16,020 nucleotides of DNA from Echinostoma caproni (Eukaryota; Platyhelminthes; Trematoda; Plagiorchiida; Echinostomatidae): contig UZAN01040529.1 of the NCBI GenBank assembly GCA_900618425.1, forward strand, positions 31,410-47,429, written 5' to 3'. The translations under genes were made by a program, and so were the position numbers. The notes under the pieces are model-generated. The model had not been told where the DNA came from, did no database searches, and saw nothing but the letters and a program-made list of their open reading frames with translations. This document shows positions 8,300 through 16,020 of the stretch, in pieces; the first letter of the stretch is position 1, and each line of letters opens with the position of its first letter.

Positions 8300-8635
8300 C
8301 TGCTGTAAATGTCCTCGTTTTGTATTCGCCAGTTTACTTTCTCCTGTAGCGCAAGTTACAACCATGGGCAGCACCACCAAACACTTGGGTGATCGAATAA
8401 GAGAACACAGTCCAGCTTGGATCAGTCGAGAGGCGATAAGGGAAGGTGCGAGTGTGGTTGCTATACATCTAGCCTAGACTACACACACAATGGTGGGAGC
8501 CCGGGTTATGGGCTTTGAAGCCTGATTGCTTTTATCTACAGCGGAGACAGTAGCGGTTGGAATAAACAAACCCATGCTATGGGATAAGAAACAGTTCGTC
8601 AAATTCCTCCTCCCCCTCGTGGTCATGTGTTTGAT
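8300..8635 (+). mobile_element. Second Penelope-like relic: GIY-YIG region and C-terminus
   Basis: In one frame RQFTFSCSASY (about 8329-8361) matches the Cys-rich start of the Penelope endonuclease region. After a frame change near 8360 it continues as MGSTTKHLGDRIREHSPAW (about 8363-8420), the conserved G-x-TT...RI-EH-x-x-W block, to a stop at 8475. The terminal block resumes at about 8529 as LLSTAETVAVGINKP then KKQFVKF (to about 8620), parallel to LLVISEVLPIRL...LTQSVHLPW in the relic at 5961-6862. No RT core is attached. The two relics differ too much to be a recent duplication, so they are likely different subfamilies or ages. Confidence 0.7.
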
Positions 8636-9490
8636 GTCCCCTCCCCACCTAACATTTCAGTCGAATATTTACACCCCACAAAAGATTATCACTCATTATG
8701 TGATCAGTATTGGAACGTCCACCTCCTAAACCCTAAACTCTCATTTTACGCATAATAAAACCCTAATCTGATTTTCTTCCTGTCTTATTTTCTAAGTTCT
8801 ATAATACTGTAATTAACCAGCAGATAAAGCACTGAAGGTAAGGTAGTTCAGCGTATATTTGTTTTTTCAAAGATCGATTGTCTGCACCTTTCGACACACC
8901 CGAAGCTCCAGTGCAGGTGGCGCATTGATTTGATTGTGTAGTTGGAAAAACTTGACTGCAGAATTGTGCTATTGGTCAAATAGATTCAATAATGTCATCA
9001 CACAGTCTAGTGGTGTCACACAGTTAAAACACAACACAAAATATCGATACGGTTCACATTGGCATTCTTCTCACTGTTGACTGGGGAAATCCGGTCCAAA
9101 TACTAATTGATTCTCGTATACTAGCCACCACGCATGTTATGTTGGTACACATTGTCTTCATAACAATGCACCTGTTTAGCTTTCTGTGTCTCACACTGAA
9201 AAACAACGGACTAAATTCGAGTTAGACTAGAAAACACCAAACCACTTATGGTCAGTTGCAAGATTACGTTAGATCTATGCGGGGACAGAACTGTTCCGTG
9301 GTTCTTTCATTCATCTCTTTCTCCCATCATCATCTGGATGTAGAGTTTTACTTTGATATTTAAATTCCCCATGTGTATGTCTCAAACACTTGGCGGAGTT
9401 GTCAATCCTCAAAGTGTTCCTTTGCTGCTTTCACGTTGGATCCTGTTTGTTTTGCAGCAAGCCCACTTTGACTGTTACTTACTCTTTTTT
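8636..9490. other. No supported gene; short telomere-like motifs
   Basis: CCTAAACCCTAAAC at 8725-8738 and AACCCTAAT at 8759-8767 contain CCCTAA units (metazoan telomere repeat), but only two complete units exist. Otherwise I see nothing. Confidence 0.4.
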
Positions 9491-9493
9491 AGG

Positions 9494-10170
9494 TTGAGAA
9501 AACCATATCCGCTGAACATGGCTTACAACGCATGCAATACGGTTTATGAAGAAGTATTATTCCGGAAGACAAAGTGTACATCGAGCCAGATTTTATCTTT
9601 AGTTCTTAGTCGTCCTGGCGCATTCAGATGGGTTGTGATACTTTTCTATATTTAACCTTGAGTACAACTAACTTTGCAGTCACTTATCACGTCCGAAGTG
9701 CAGTGTCTTCTTTTCGTTGCAGTTTAGACCTTGCTTGTACAGCGAAGGACTCCGTTGGGTTTTCCGAATACAGTCAATCTCCTGCTACGTTGCATCCGTC
9801 GGGGGATTCAATAGAAGTGAATAAATTCCAGAAACCGCGATATAGCATGTTAGTCAGTGGTGTATGGGAAATCTGTGACAAAATAAACAGGATTGCAGAA
9901 AACTACGTTACTTGCGTTACTTATTTCCATGAGTTATTATTACCCACTGTTTGTATAACACAGGGTTTAAATAGACAGTATCAAGTAATCTTTGTGCAGC
10001 GAAAAAATTCCATCTTTTATGGAGCTCTCAGTGTGACACCAGAACGGTACACTCGGAATGTGATCCTGTTACAGTTTGAAGTGCCTGTTCGCATGTTTCC
10101 CGAAGGCTCAGTCCTGACGCGGTCATCCAAACCAATTGTATTTTCAAAGGGAAATTTGTTGTGCATATAG
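9494..10170 (+). other. Open stretch with acceptor-like sites; possible gene fragment, unrecognised
   Basis: Two overlapping plus-strand frames are open: 9353-9655 (100 codons) and 9628-10170 (180 codons, one of the longest in the window). Pyrimidine-rich acceptor-like sites precede 9494 (CTCTTTTTTAG) and 9723 (CTTTTCGTTGCAG). No strong GTAAG/GTGAG donor follows either. No domain, signal peptide or membrane segment pattern is convincing, and different frames downstream of each acceptor look equally protein-like. A 180-codon frame can occur by chance in 16 kb. I mark it for attention and do not claim it as a gene. Confidence 0.2.
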
Positions 10171-10200
10171 CAAATGAAGCGTGAACTGAAAAGCTAGGAA

Positions 10201-10245
10201 ACACTGGACAGCTGTTTCAACCTGGTTGGCTTTCGTCAGCAGTGC
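10201..10245 (-). ncRNA. Hammerhead ribozyme, complete core (type I, short stem III)
   Basis: Reading the minus strand: stem I strand GCACTG (10245-10240), core CTGACGA (10239-10233), a 14-nt stem II segment (10232-10219), GAAA with G12 A13 A14 at 10218-10216, stem III octamer ACAGCTGT (10215-10208), C17 at 10207, and stem I strand CAGTGT (10206-10201). All conserved catalytic bases (C3, U4, G5, A6, G8, A9, G12, A13, A14, the A15.1-U16.1 pair, C17) are present. Stem I has six pairs, one of them G-U. Stem II forms AA/TT and CC/GG pairs with one bulged G, so it is weak. Cleavage is predicted between 10207 and 10206. Known family role: self-cleavage of SINE or retroelement RNA. Confidence 0.85.
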
Positions 10246-10335
10246 GAATCCATCGACCCAGCTGGGGATCGCGAACCCGGGACCTCACAGTCAGAACGCA
10301 AGCACCCTACCCACTCGGCCACCGGGAAGCTGATC
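10201..10335 (-). mobile_element. Hammerhead-bearing tRNA-derived SINE, copy 3 (best preserved)
   Basis: On the minus strand: A box TGGCCGAGTGG (10311-10321), B box GGGTTCGCGATCCCC (10264-10278), 18 nt, then a complete hammerhead (10201-10245). This is the Sm-alpha-like plan: an internal Pol III promoter in a tRNA-like head, with the ribozyme directly after it. A transcript starting just upstream of the A box would contain the whole ribozyme. I could not define the 3' end or a convincing target-site duplication. Confidence 0.8.
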
Positions 10336-10494
10336 AGACAGTTTTTCAATTTCCATTCACACGATATAGCACAACCCATATTTGCGAGCTTGTTGCAGGC
10401 CACGGACCTCGCTCATCTCAGTGATAGCTTCCAGGGTTATGAGTTGATTGGAGACATTCACAACCTGACTACTTGTTAGTTAAATCCATCTTGC

Positions 10495-10708
10495 AATGAA
10501 TGACAATTGTTACCTGTTTTTCAAGGGCACCGAAAAGTCAACACAAAGCGGCCGGCTCTCCCCGCCACACACACACACACACACACAAACGAATCAGGAT
10601 GGGGTTTGTGGACGGATTTGTCAGTTGTGATCACCCACTGCCAGTTGATACCCTTGCGTCGGCTATAAGTACAAATGAAACGCGGCTGAAAATTCCAGTG
10701 TGTTTTCA
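10495..10708 (+). repeat. Dispersed repeat C, copy 1 (+), with (CA)n inside
   Basis: Shares with 11243-11475 the block (T/G)ACCTGTTTTTCA...GTCAACACAAAGCG, and with that copy and the inverted copy at 10972-11095 the later block GAGTTG-type, GATCAC, TTGCCA and GAAAATTC. A (CA)n tract (10566-10588) occupies the spot where the second copy has a G-rich tract. Confidence 0.65.
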
Positions 10709-10971
10709 TCATAGTGACTCACCCGATAGATCACTTTGGTCTCAATCTACGATAGTCGCAAGCCCACCCGTACACCATATTACCTACCCCGGGAAATACG
10801 AAGTATAATTAGAGGAGCTCACAGAGCAAATCGACAATCGGAAATGCTCGGAAATGATGGCATTGCTTTATATCAATAATGGATGTTCGATTGCACTCTA
10901 CTTCTCATGTGGGAGGTCTATGGTCGGCCTTTCTATTCCCCTCGTTATACTACCAGATGATTTACTGAGCT

Positions 10972-11095
10972 AAAAACACACTGCTGAGTAGAATTTTCAG
11001 TTGTGGTTCAGTTACGTTTTTACCCGNTTTTACCCGGCAAAACTGTGTTTCCAATGGCAATTGGTGATCCCAACTCAAAAGCCGATCTGGTTTGA
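10972..11095 (-). repeat. Dispersed repeat C, inverted partial copy
   Basis: The reverse complement shows GAGTTGGGATCA, ATTGCCATT, ACACAG, GCCGGG, then AATTCTACTCA, in the same order as 11386-11470. It faces the copy at 11243-11475 as an inverted pair separated by about 150 bp. An N and a 9-bp duplicate at 11018-11036 disrupt it (see findings). Confidence 0.65.
11018..11036. other. Assembly seam: 9-bp duplicate around an N
   Basis: TTTTACCCG occurs at 11018-11026, then N at 11027, then TTTTACCCG again at 11028-11036. Collapsing the duplicate and N gives a stretch that aligns without gaps to the sister repeat around 11415-11445. Confidence 0.7.
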
Positions 11096-11242
11096 AAAGA
11101 AAACTCTTTTCCTTTTTTTCGCGGTCGAAACTATTTGCTTTTCGCATTGCCAGGACTAAGACATTCGAATCCTTCACATGGATCCTGAAAGCTCAGACCC
11201 GAAGAGTTCCACCTGACCAAACGTGTTTTTCATCATCATCCG

Positions 11243-11475
11243 TCTTGTAGCGATTGCCAGTTGTGACCTGTTTTTCACGAGCAGCGACACGTCAACACAA
11301 AGCGACCCGTTCATTTCACCACAGATACACGTAAACGATTTGGGGTGGGGTGGGTGGGGGGTGGGGTGAGTGTGGATGGGATTGTGAGTTGGGATCAGGC
11401 ATTGCCATTTGAGACACAGATTCGCCGGGCGAAAGTACAACGGAACCGTAGAGAAAAATTCTACTCATCAAAAGT
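11243..11475 (+). repeat. Dispersed repeat C, copy 2 (+)
   Basis: Begins GCGATTGCCAGTTGTGACCTG and runs through the GTCAACACAAAGCG block, a G-rich tract and the GAGTTGGGATCA...AATTCTACTCA block. I do not recognise the family. No tRNA A/B boxes or ribozyme are visible in it. Confidence 0.65.
11342..11366 (+). other. Strong putative G-quadruplex
   Basis: Five G runs (4, 4, 3, 6 and 4 Gs) are separated by single T loops. One-base loops favour a very stable parallel quadruplex. It lies inside dispersed repeat C, copy 2. Confidence 0.75.
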
Positions 11476-11836
11476 TCGTTTTCGTGTTGGTGTATCAGTT
11501 GGTCATTACCGCCACAGTGAAGAGCATTGTATAATGAAAAATTTATAGATGAATAATGTCCACATAGTGTTAAGAACTTACTTGTCGCGTGAACCGGTCC
11601 TCGATCAGGACGGGACTGTGATCTCCCGCGAAAAGTTACTTGTGATTGTGCTACAGTCGAGCATTCACACGTGCAGCACCATGGAACAAAGGTACACACA
11701 CCTCGCTCGTCTACTCACCTAATCAATCTTTGTCACAAAATGTGACAGCTGAAGGTTAGGCATGTGCAGTTTTGCGGTCTAACGTTCGTTTGACTGTGAA
11801 ATGCGGATCGGTTGTGAGCCTGGAGGTGGCAACCGC

Positions 11837-11837
<1 letters not shown>

Positions 11838-11907
<70 letters not shown>
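11838..11907. repeat. (GT)n microsatellite, about 35 units, ending in an N
   Basis: An uninterrupted GT run of 70 nt stops exactly at the N at 11908, so its true length is uncertain. Confidence 0.95.
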
Positions 11908-11985
11908 NCGAGACAGAGAGAACGAGATGGGTTTGCGCATACAATTGTACCAATCCGTGTCCGTTGAAGCACAACTGTGCGATTC

Positions 11986-12005
11986 ATGTGTGTGCGTGTG
12001 TGTGT
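11986..12005. repeat. Short GT tract
   Basis: A second GT/GC run lies 80 bp after the long tract. Confidence 0.75.
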
Positions 12006-12009
12006 AACA

Positions 12010-13880
12010 GGGAACGCCTAACTACATGGGTTTCTTCTGTAGTACGGTAGTACGGGTCTATATCTATCATAAAATACATCTTTATACTACCAGCTTTATA
12101 GTCGACAAATCCGTGCCTTGTTTTAATCTCTATATTGGTTGTAATAGTTTGCGTCTTAAAAAGTCACCAATCAATAGGACAGTTCGTAGCAACTTGTCAT
12201 GAATGTTAAAAAAAGAACTTATCTCATTTCCCGAAAAAAATGAATGTCAGTAAACAGAGAATAACAAGAGGTTGCATCTTATTTAACTCGGATTTTAAGA
12301 CAATTTTTATTCTTTGGTCACGCTGGACATTGTACTAAGCATCCGAATACACTTGACATCAAACCTTATTATGCCTTGCCACTACTACTCTGTAACTCTG
12401 CATTTACACACCGAATAGAAAATAGGATCAAATCTAATGAATAAGATAAAAAGTAAAATAGAAACCAATCAAATCACTGCCTTGTCAGAAACGTTCAAGG
12501 TCACACAGCACGTGAACAACTAACATTGGCCATGCCATGGAGAAAGATCATCGGATGCATAGTATGATGGACACAGATTATATACTGTGTTATCATCCGA
12601 ACGCAAGGTGTAGAAGAAACTTTGTTCTTGTTCATTCCATTATCCTGTTATTATAAATACCCTGATTCGTAATTCACTCCTGTTGGGAATTATCCAAACG
12701 TTTAACGTGTCCCCGACTTGTTCACGACTTCAGTTGCTCCAAAAGAATTTCTACCACAAGTGATCCGAGCAAAGATCCAAGGACGGTTTAGTCTTTCTGG
12801 GGTCTAATGCATTGTTCAGCAGGAATTGTTAGATGTTTTCACACATCGTGACCAATGTTCCTGTTCTCACGCTATTCAAATACAATGTTCACTCTATCCA
12901 TGTTGGTGCTCAGTCTGCTGGAAACACGTCTCTTTTTCAAGTTTACATTGTGAGCTTCAGCAATCTGTAGCACACTATAGTTCAGGAACGGAAAGCAGTT
13001 ACATGACAGTCCAAATCTTTCAGTACCATGATAGAACGACATGAGATTTCCGACCTGTGGAGCTGGGACACCGTGCAATGTACTGTGGGGCCGTCAATAA
13101 GACAAACAAACTAGACCACCTCTTACAGTCATTCAAATCAACATATAAAAAGATAAGTTTTACAAAGCTACAGGAATAAACTGGTAGTGAAAGGTTCTTG
13201 TGTAGACATTTCACCGGTTCCGGGTAGGGGTGAGTCTTTCGTAGTTTGGTATGGACCGGCTGATAAAACAGTTTCCTCGGTTTTGTACGCAATGCTTGTA
13301 GAGTGAGACTTAGATGCTTAAAAGATGTATTTAAAGGTAAGCAAGGAAAATGTTTTCCGAAGCAAACGGCATTCGGATAATATCATCGATCGACACTGGA
13401 GGACACCAAAGAAACGAGAGTATATCCTGCATGCCGGCTTGGGTGAGTTCGCCGGGATGGGTACAAAAACCATTGGAATTGTAGTGGTTTGACCTCTCTC
13501 TCGGACACAATAGAAGCATATGATTCGTTATTTCCCAGCCACGCATTCCAACATAAAAATGAATCTGTGATACTGGTCACATCAGATAACTGTATTCGTG
13601 TGAGGCGGAAATTACCGAAACGAGGTTCCAGCATTGTATTGATTTGAGAAAATGGAACGAATTCTTTTCACAGATGATAAATATATATTTCAGTCTTCCT
13701 GTGGTCGTCTCAGCATTGCAAACTTAAAGTACAAACATTCATGAAAGGTGTTACAGACAGAGGATACAAAGACCTGTGAAGAGAGTGAGGTGTCCGATGG
13801 AGTTTGCTGTGTGCAGTCGTGACAAGTGCAACAACTATGTATGTACATCATTTGGAATTTATTGAGATTGATCGATGTTA
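12010..13880. other. Gene-poor stretch
   Basis: I find no supported exon or dispersed repeat. There is an imperfect palindrome at 12551-12600. Minus-strand frames at 13331-13634 overlap in two phases; one could start at an acceptor-like TATCACAG near 13575, but it has no credible donor and no recognised motif. AAAGGTAAGC at 13334 looks like a plus-strand donor, but the preceding frames are closed. Confidence 0.45.
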
Positions 13881-13998
13881 ACTGACTATCCTTCGAACTT
13901 CGCCTTCGCGCACAATCTTCAGTTCATCGATTCAACCATACACTCGCAAACACTAAACTCGAGTTTCGCTCCTATTAGGGCTCATCAGCAGCGCATAT
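13881..13998 (-). repeat. 118-bp dispersed repeat with hammerhead, copy 2
   Basis: Gap-free partner of 4507-4624 (88 of 118 identical by hand count), same orientation. The equal length despite 25% divergence suggests a compact element or a constrained terminal-repeat segment, not random homology. Similarity fades on both sides. Confidence 0.75.
13950..13994 (-). ncRNA. Hammerhead ribozyme, near-intact (118-bp repeat copy 2)
   Basis: Reading the minus strand: stem I strand GCGCTG (13994-13989), core CTGATGA (13988-13982), stem II segment GCCC/6-nt loop/GAGC (13981-13968), GAAA (G12 at 13967), stem III octamer ACTCGAGT (13964-13957), U17 at 13956, and stem I strand TAGTGT (13955-13950). Every catalytic core base is present. 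Stem I forms six pairs, three of them G-U. Stem II has three of four pairs (10.3-11.3 is C-A). The cleavage triplet is GUU, tolerated but slower than GUC in known hammerheads. Cleavage is predicted between 13956 and 13955. Confidence 0.8.
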
Positions 13999-14004
13999 TG
14001 AGAT

Positions 14005-16020
14005 TCTTCCTGTCCGTCTGGCTTCATCTCTTCCGGGCAAACACACAAACACATACATTTTCCTCGTTGAACGGCCACCCCACCCCCCTCATTTCATCCA
14101 AGAGAAAGCCCTCCCAGTTGTGTCTTGAGGCTATGCGACACATTTTGATTTGTACCCTTTGTGCAGATATACTATACATCCTATGAGTTACGGTGTATTT
14201 TTATTGTTTTCTCGTGTGTAATTATGTAACACAGAGCATAAATACATTTTGTCAGAATGGCAATAATTGTCGCTTACTGGTAATAATGAATTTACAGCAC
14301 TTCAGAAAATACCAATATAATGACTGAATGCGAACGAAGTCAAAAAACAAGTATCACATCAAGCCACAATCAGACTTGGTGGCAGTTTGCAACCCCCCTC
14401 CCCCGGCCCCAAATAACTGGAAATCCGTTTTCCCGACTAGCAGTCATCAACAACCTACATATGTGATGGCTCCGTCCACGGTGACTCTTCTGTATTGGCC
14501 AACTTAATTTACGTTTGATCATTGACGCTGTCACCCACTCGGATGTCCGATTTATAGTTTACTGTTTACTCACAGCGTTGTGCATGCGACAGTACACACA
14601 CACACACACACACATCCACGCACACACAAACACACACACACGCGCGCAAACACACACACCTTTGCCGACCTTTCTAGCCCAAGCTACACTTGTATCACTA
14701 ATGCATTTGAATTTGCGTTGCTACTCCACAATATTTTCAATTCATCCAGTTGACAACCATACACAAAGGAAGTACAATGGGCCTGTGTTTCGTTTATCAG
14801 GAGCCCACATCGTCGCCAACTGCCAACTGGCATAAATTGTTTGTTACATAACCACTTGTGCTACACTTATGCTGCATCGTAGCGATTCCAACTCAGTCTA
14901 CGACTTTCTTCCTGCTTGCCTAAAGCCCCTGGATAAATGACGTTGCACACAGGGCTCGTTACCATGGTCAAACCGGGTGTACGCACAGAGTTGCGCCGGT
15001 CAGATACGCAACGTGGCACCTGACCCAATGTGTGAGGTGTGAGTTGTGGGGCTTGTGCAAATCATGCCCAATGAAACACATTCCCACGGTTCGACTGTAA
15101 GCGGGTCACAAATGAAACTGTCCCTGTGGGAGTGGACCAAATAGATATAGGGCGCGCACTACAGAAGCGTGTTGGTTTTCTGTGCTCATATTAGTATAGC
15201 AATTACATGTTAATACCTAACTGTTTTAATCTCCGAAACGACTTGAGTTTATTTTGTCATCTGATGCCTTGATCTTCTCAACTTGTGTCCAGGACCAGAC
15301 CGAGTTTGCCTTCATACATCACCTATTTGTAGTTTTGCTATCCTTGCGAGTGACGGGAGTGACGGTGGTGATGGCGGACAGCTTAAATTGCTTTGTATAA
15401 CCATCCATGAGTGACTGACTGGTAATCTTGGTCTAAATTAGAACACGTGACGTAGAAGTGTTACTTTTTGGGTTGAATTTAATGTTGCGCTCCCCCCTCG
15501 GGAGTGAACGGGATCAGAACCGGTCAGATTGAGTCGTTCCGGGAAGGTTTTCGCTTTTGAGAGAGATTTTTGGAAAGTGGCAAAAATGCCCGACAAAACA
15601 CGAATGCAATTCATCAGCAATCACCTACCTCCTAAATGGTTCCTACCATCTGAGTGATGCCCACTCAGTTTGTATTGGATTGGAGAGTAAACCTTCAATT
15701 GTATTTCATCATATGTATACGCAATGAATTCACTGTTTTTCCGTCTTTTATCTTCACCATGCAGTCAGCTTCTTTTCGGTTCTATTTCTCCGGTCCTGAA
15801 TTTCATGCGAATGTTGTCTGCACTGGTTTTGCACCACGAATCACATTTCTCACCGAACTCTGTTGTGCCTCATCAGTCTTATCATCATACATGAGACCTG
15901 TTCTCCAGAAATACTCCAGCTTTCAAAGCTGTTGGCTAGCCTTGTCATTCGGTCACAAAAAACGGGCTCATGAGCTACTAGGGACAAGGGTCTCTTTTGT
16001 CCCAAGGCGCAGAGGTATAC
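14005..16020. other. No firmly supported gene; edge ORF noted
   Basis: I see a C-rich patch (14393-14410) and the CA tract, and no certain gene. A plus-strand frame beginning at the ATG at 15657 stays open for 121 codons to the window edge (inner ATG at 15759). It has no recognisable domain and may be chance or part of a gene or element beyond the edge. No tRNA boxes or ribozyme are found. Confidence 0.4.
14592..14660. repeat. Interrupted CA microsatellite
   Basis: CA dinucleotides with interruptions and a CGCGCG island at 14641-14646. Confidence 0.9.

Noticed and set aside
11316..11699. 127-codon minus-strand frame with a GTAAGT donor near 11583
   Set aside because: Its end is low-complexity antisense of the G-rich tract in repeat C. 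The donor is good, but the upstream frames contain stops and no convincing acceptor is seen.
11731..11747. Perfect inverted repeat TGTCACA-AAA-TGTGACA
   Set aside because: Seven-base arms with a three-base loop are expected by chance at this scale; no associated element.
11756..12050. Open frames encoding TH or CV repeats
   Set aside because: Translations of the (GT)n microsatellite only.
13331..13634. Two overlapping minus-strand frames of 71-83 codons
   Set aside because: They look protein-like in places, but there is no credible donor, no recognised motif, and the frames conflict.
14420..14455. TTGATGA...GGGAAAAC on the minus strand as a sixth hammerhead
   Set aside because: C3 is changed, the GAAA box has an extra A, and stems I and III do not form.

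Overview
This window looks like nuclear DNA of a metazoan with a repeat-rich, intron-rich, moderately GC (low-to-mid 40s %) genome. A food-borne trematode (liver or lung fluke) fits best. The indications are tRNA-derived SINEs that carry hammerhead ribozymes (the Sm-alpha-like architecture known from schistosomes), decayed Penelope-like retroelements with a GIY-YIG endonuclease region, long TG/CA microsatellites, very low gene density and canonical GT-AG splice signals. There is no prokaryotic organisation: no operons and no long intact ORFs. Species assignment is inference.

Layout. 1-193: edge fragment resembling a BTB/BACK-domain protein, cut by a stop. 426-815: two tRNA-derived SINE pieces, one + with a candidate target-site duplication and one -, with a G-quadruplex tract between them. 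820-3250: gene-poor, with one degenerate SINE and a TG tract. 3251-3805: two minus-strand SINE copies, the first with a decayed hammerhead. 4507-4624: a 118-bp dispersed repeat containing a decayed hammerhead on the - strand. 4985-5810: two more SINEs. 5961-6862: a frame-broken C-terminal part of a Penelope-like element. 7123-7330: another hammerhead SINE. 7474-7730: the only convincing host coding exon (- strand), a probable DEUBAD/ASX-like domain exon with good splice sites. 8300-8635: a second Penelope-like C-terminal remnant. 9494-10170: an open stretch of uncertain meaning. 10201-10335: a SINE with a complete-looking hammerhead ribozyme. 10495-11480: three copies of another repeat (two +, one inverted), a G4 tract and an assembly seam. 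11838-12005: long (GT)n ending in an N. 12010-13880: nothing firm. 13881-13998: second copy of the 118-bp repeat, with an almost intact hammerhead. 14005-16020: nothing firm except a CA tract.

The main discovery is the set of five hammerhead ribozyme motifs, all on the - strand, in two families. Three copies of a SINE have Pol III A and B boxes followed about 20 nt later by the ribozyme. Two copies of a separate 118-bp repeat have a different ribozyme, with helices supported by pairing-consistent substitutions between the copies. The copy at 10201-10245 keeps every conserved core base and a six-pair stem I. If the exon at 7474-7730 belongs to a gene spanning the region, these ribozymes lie in sense orientation in its introns. 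Nothing here was run through a search engine; all family assignments are by eye.
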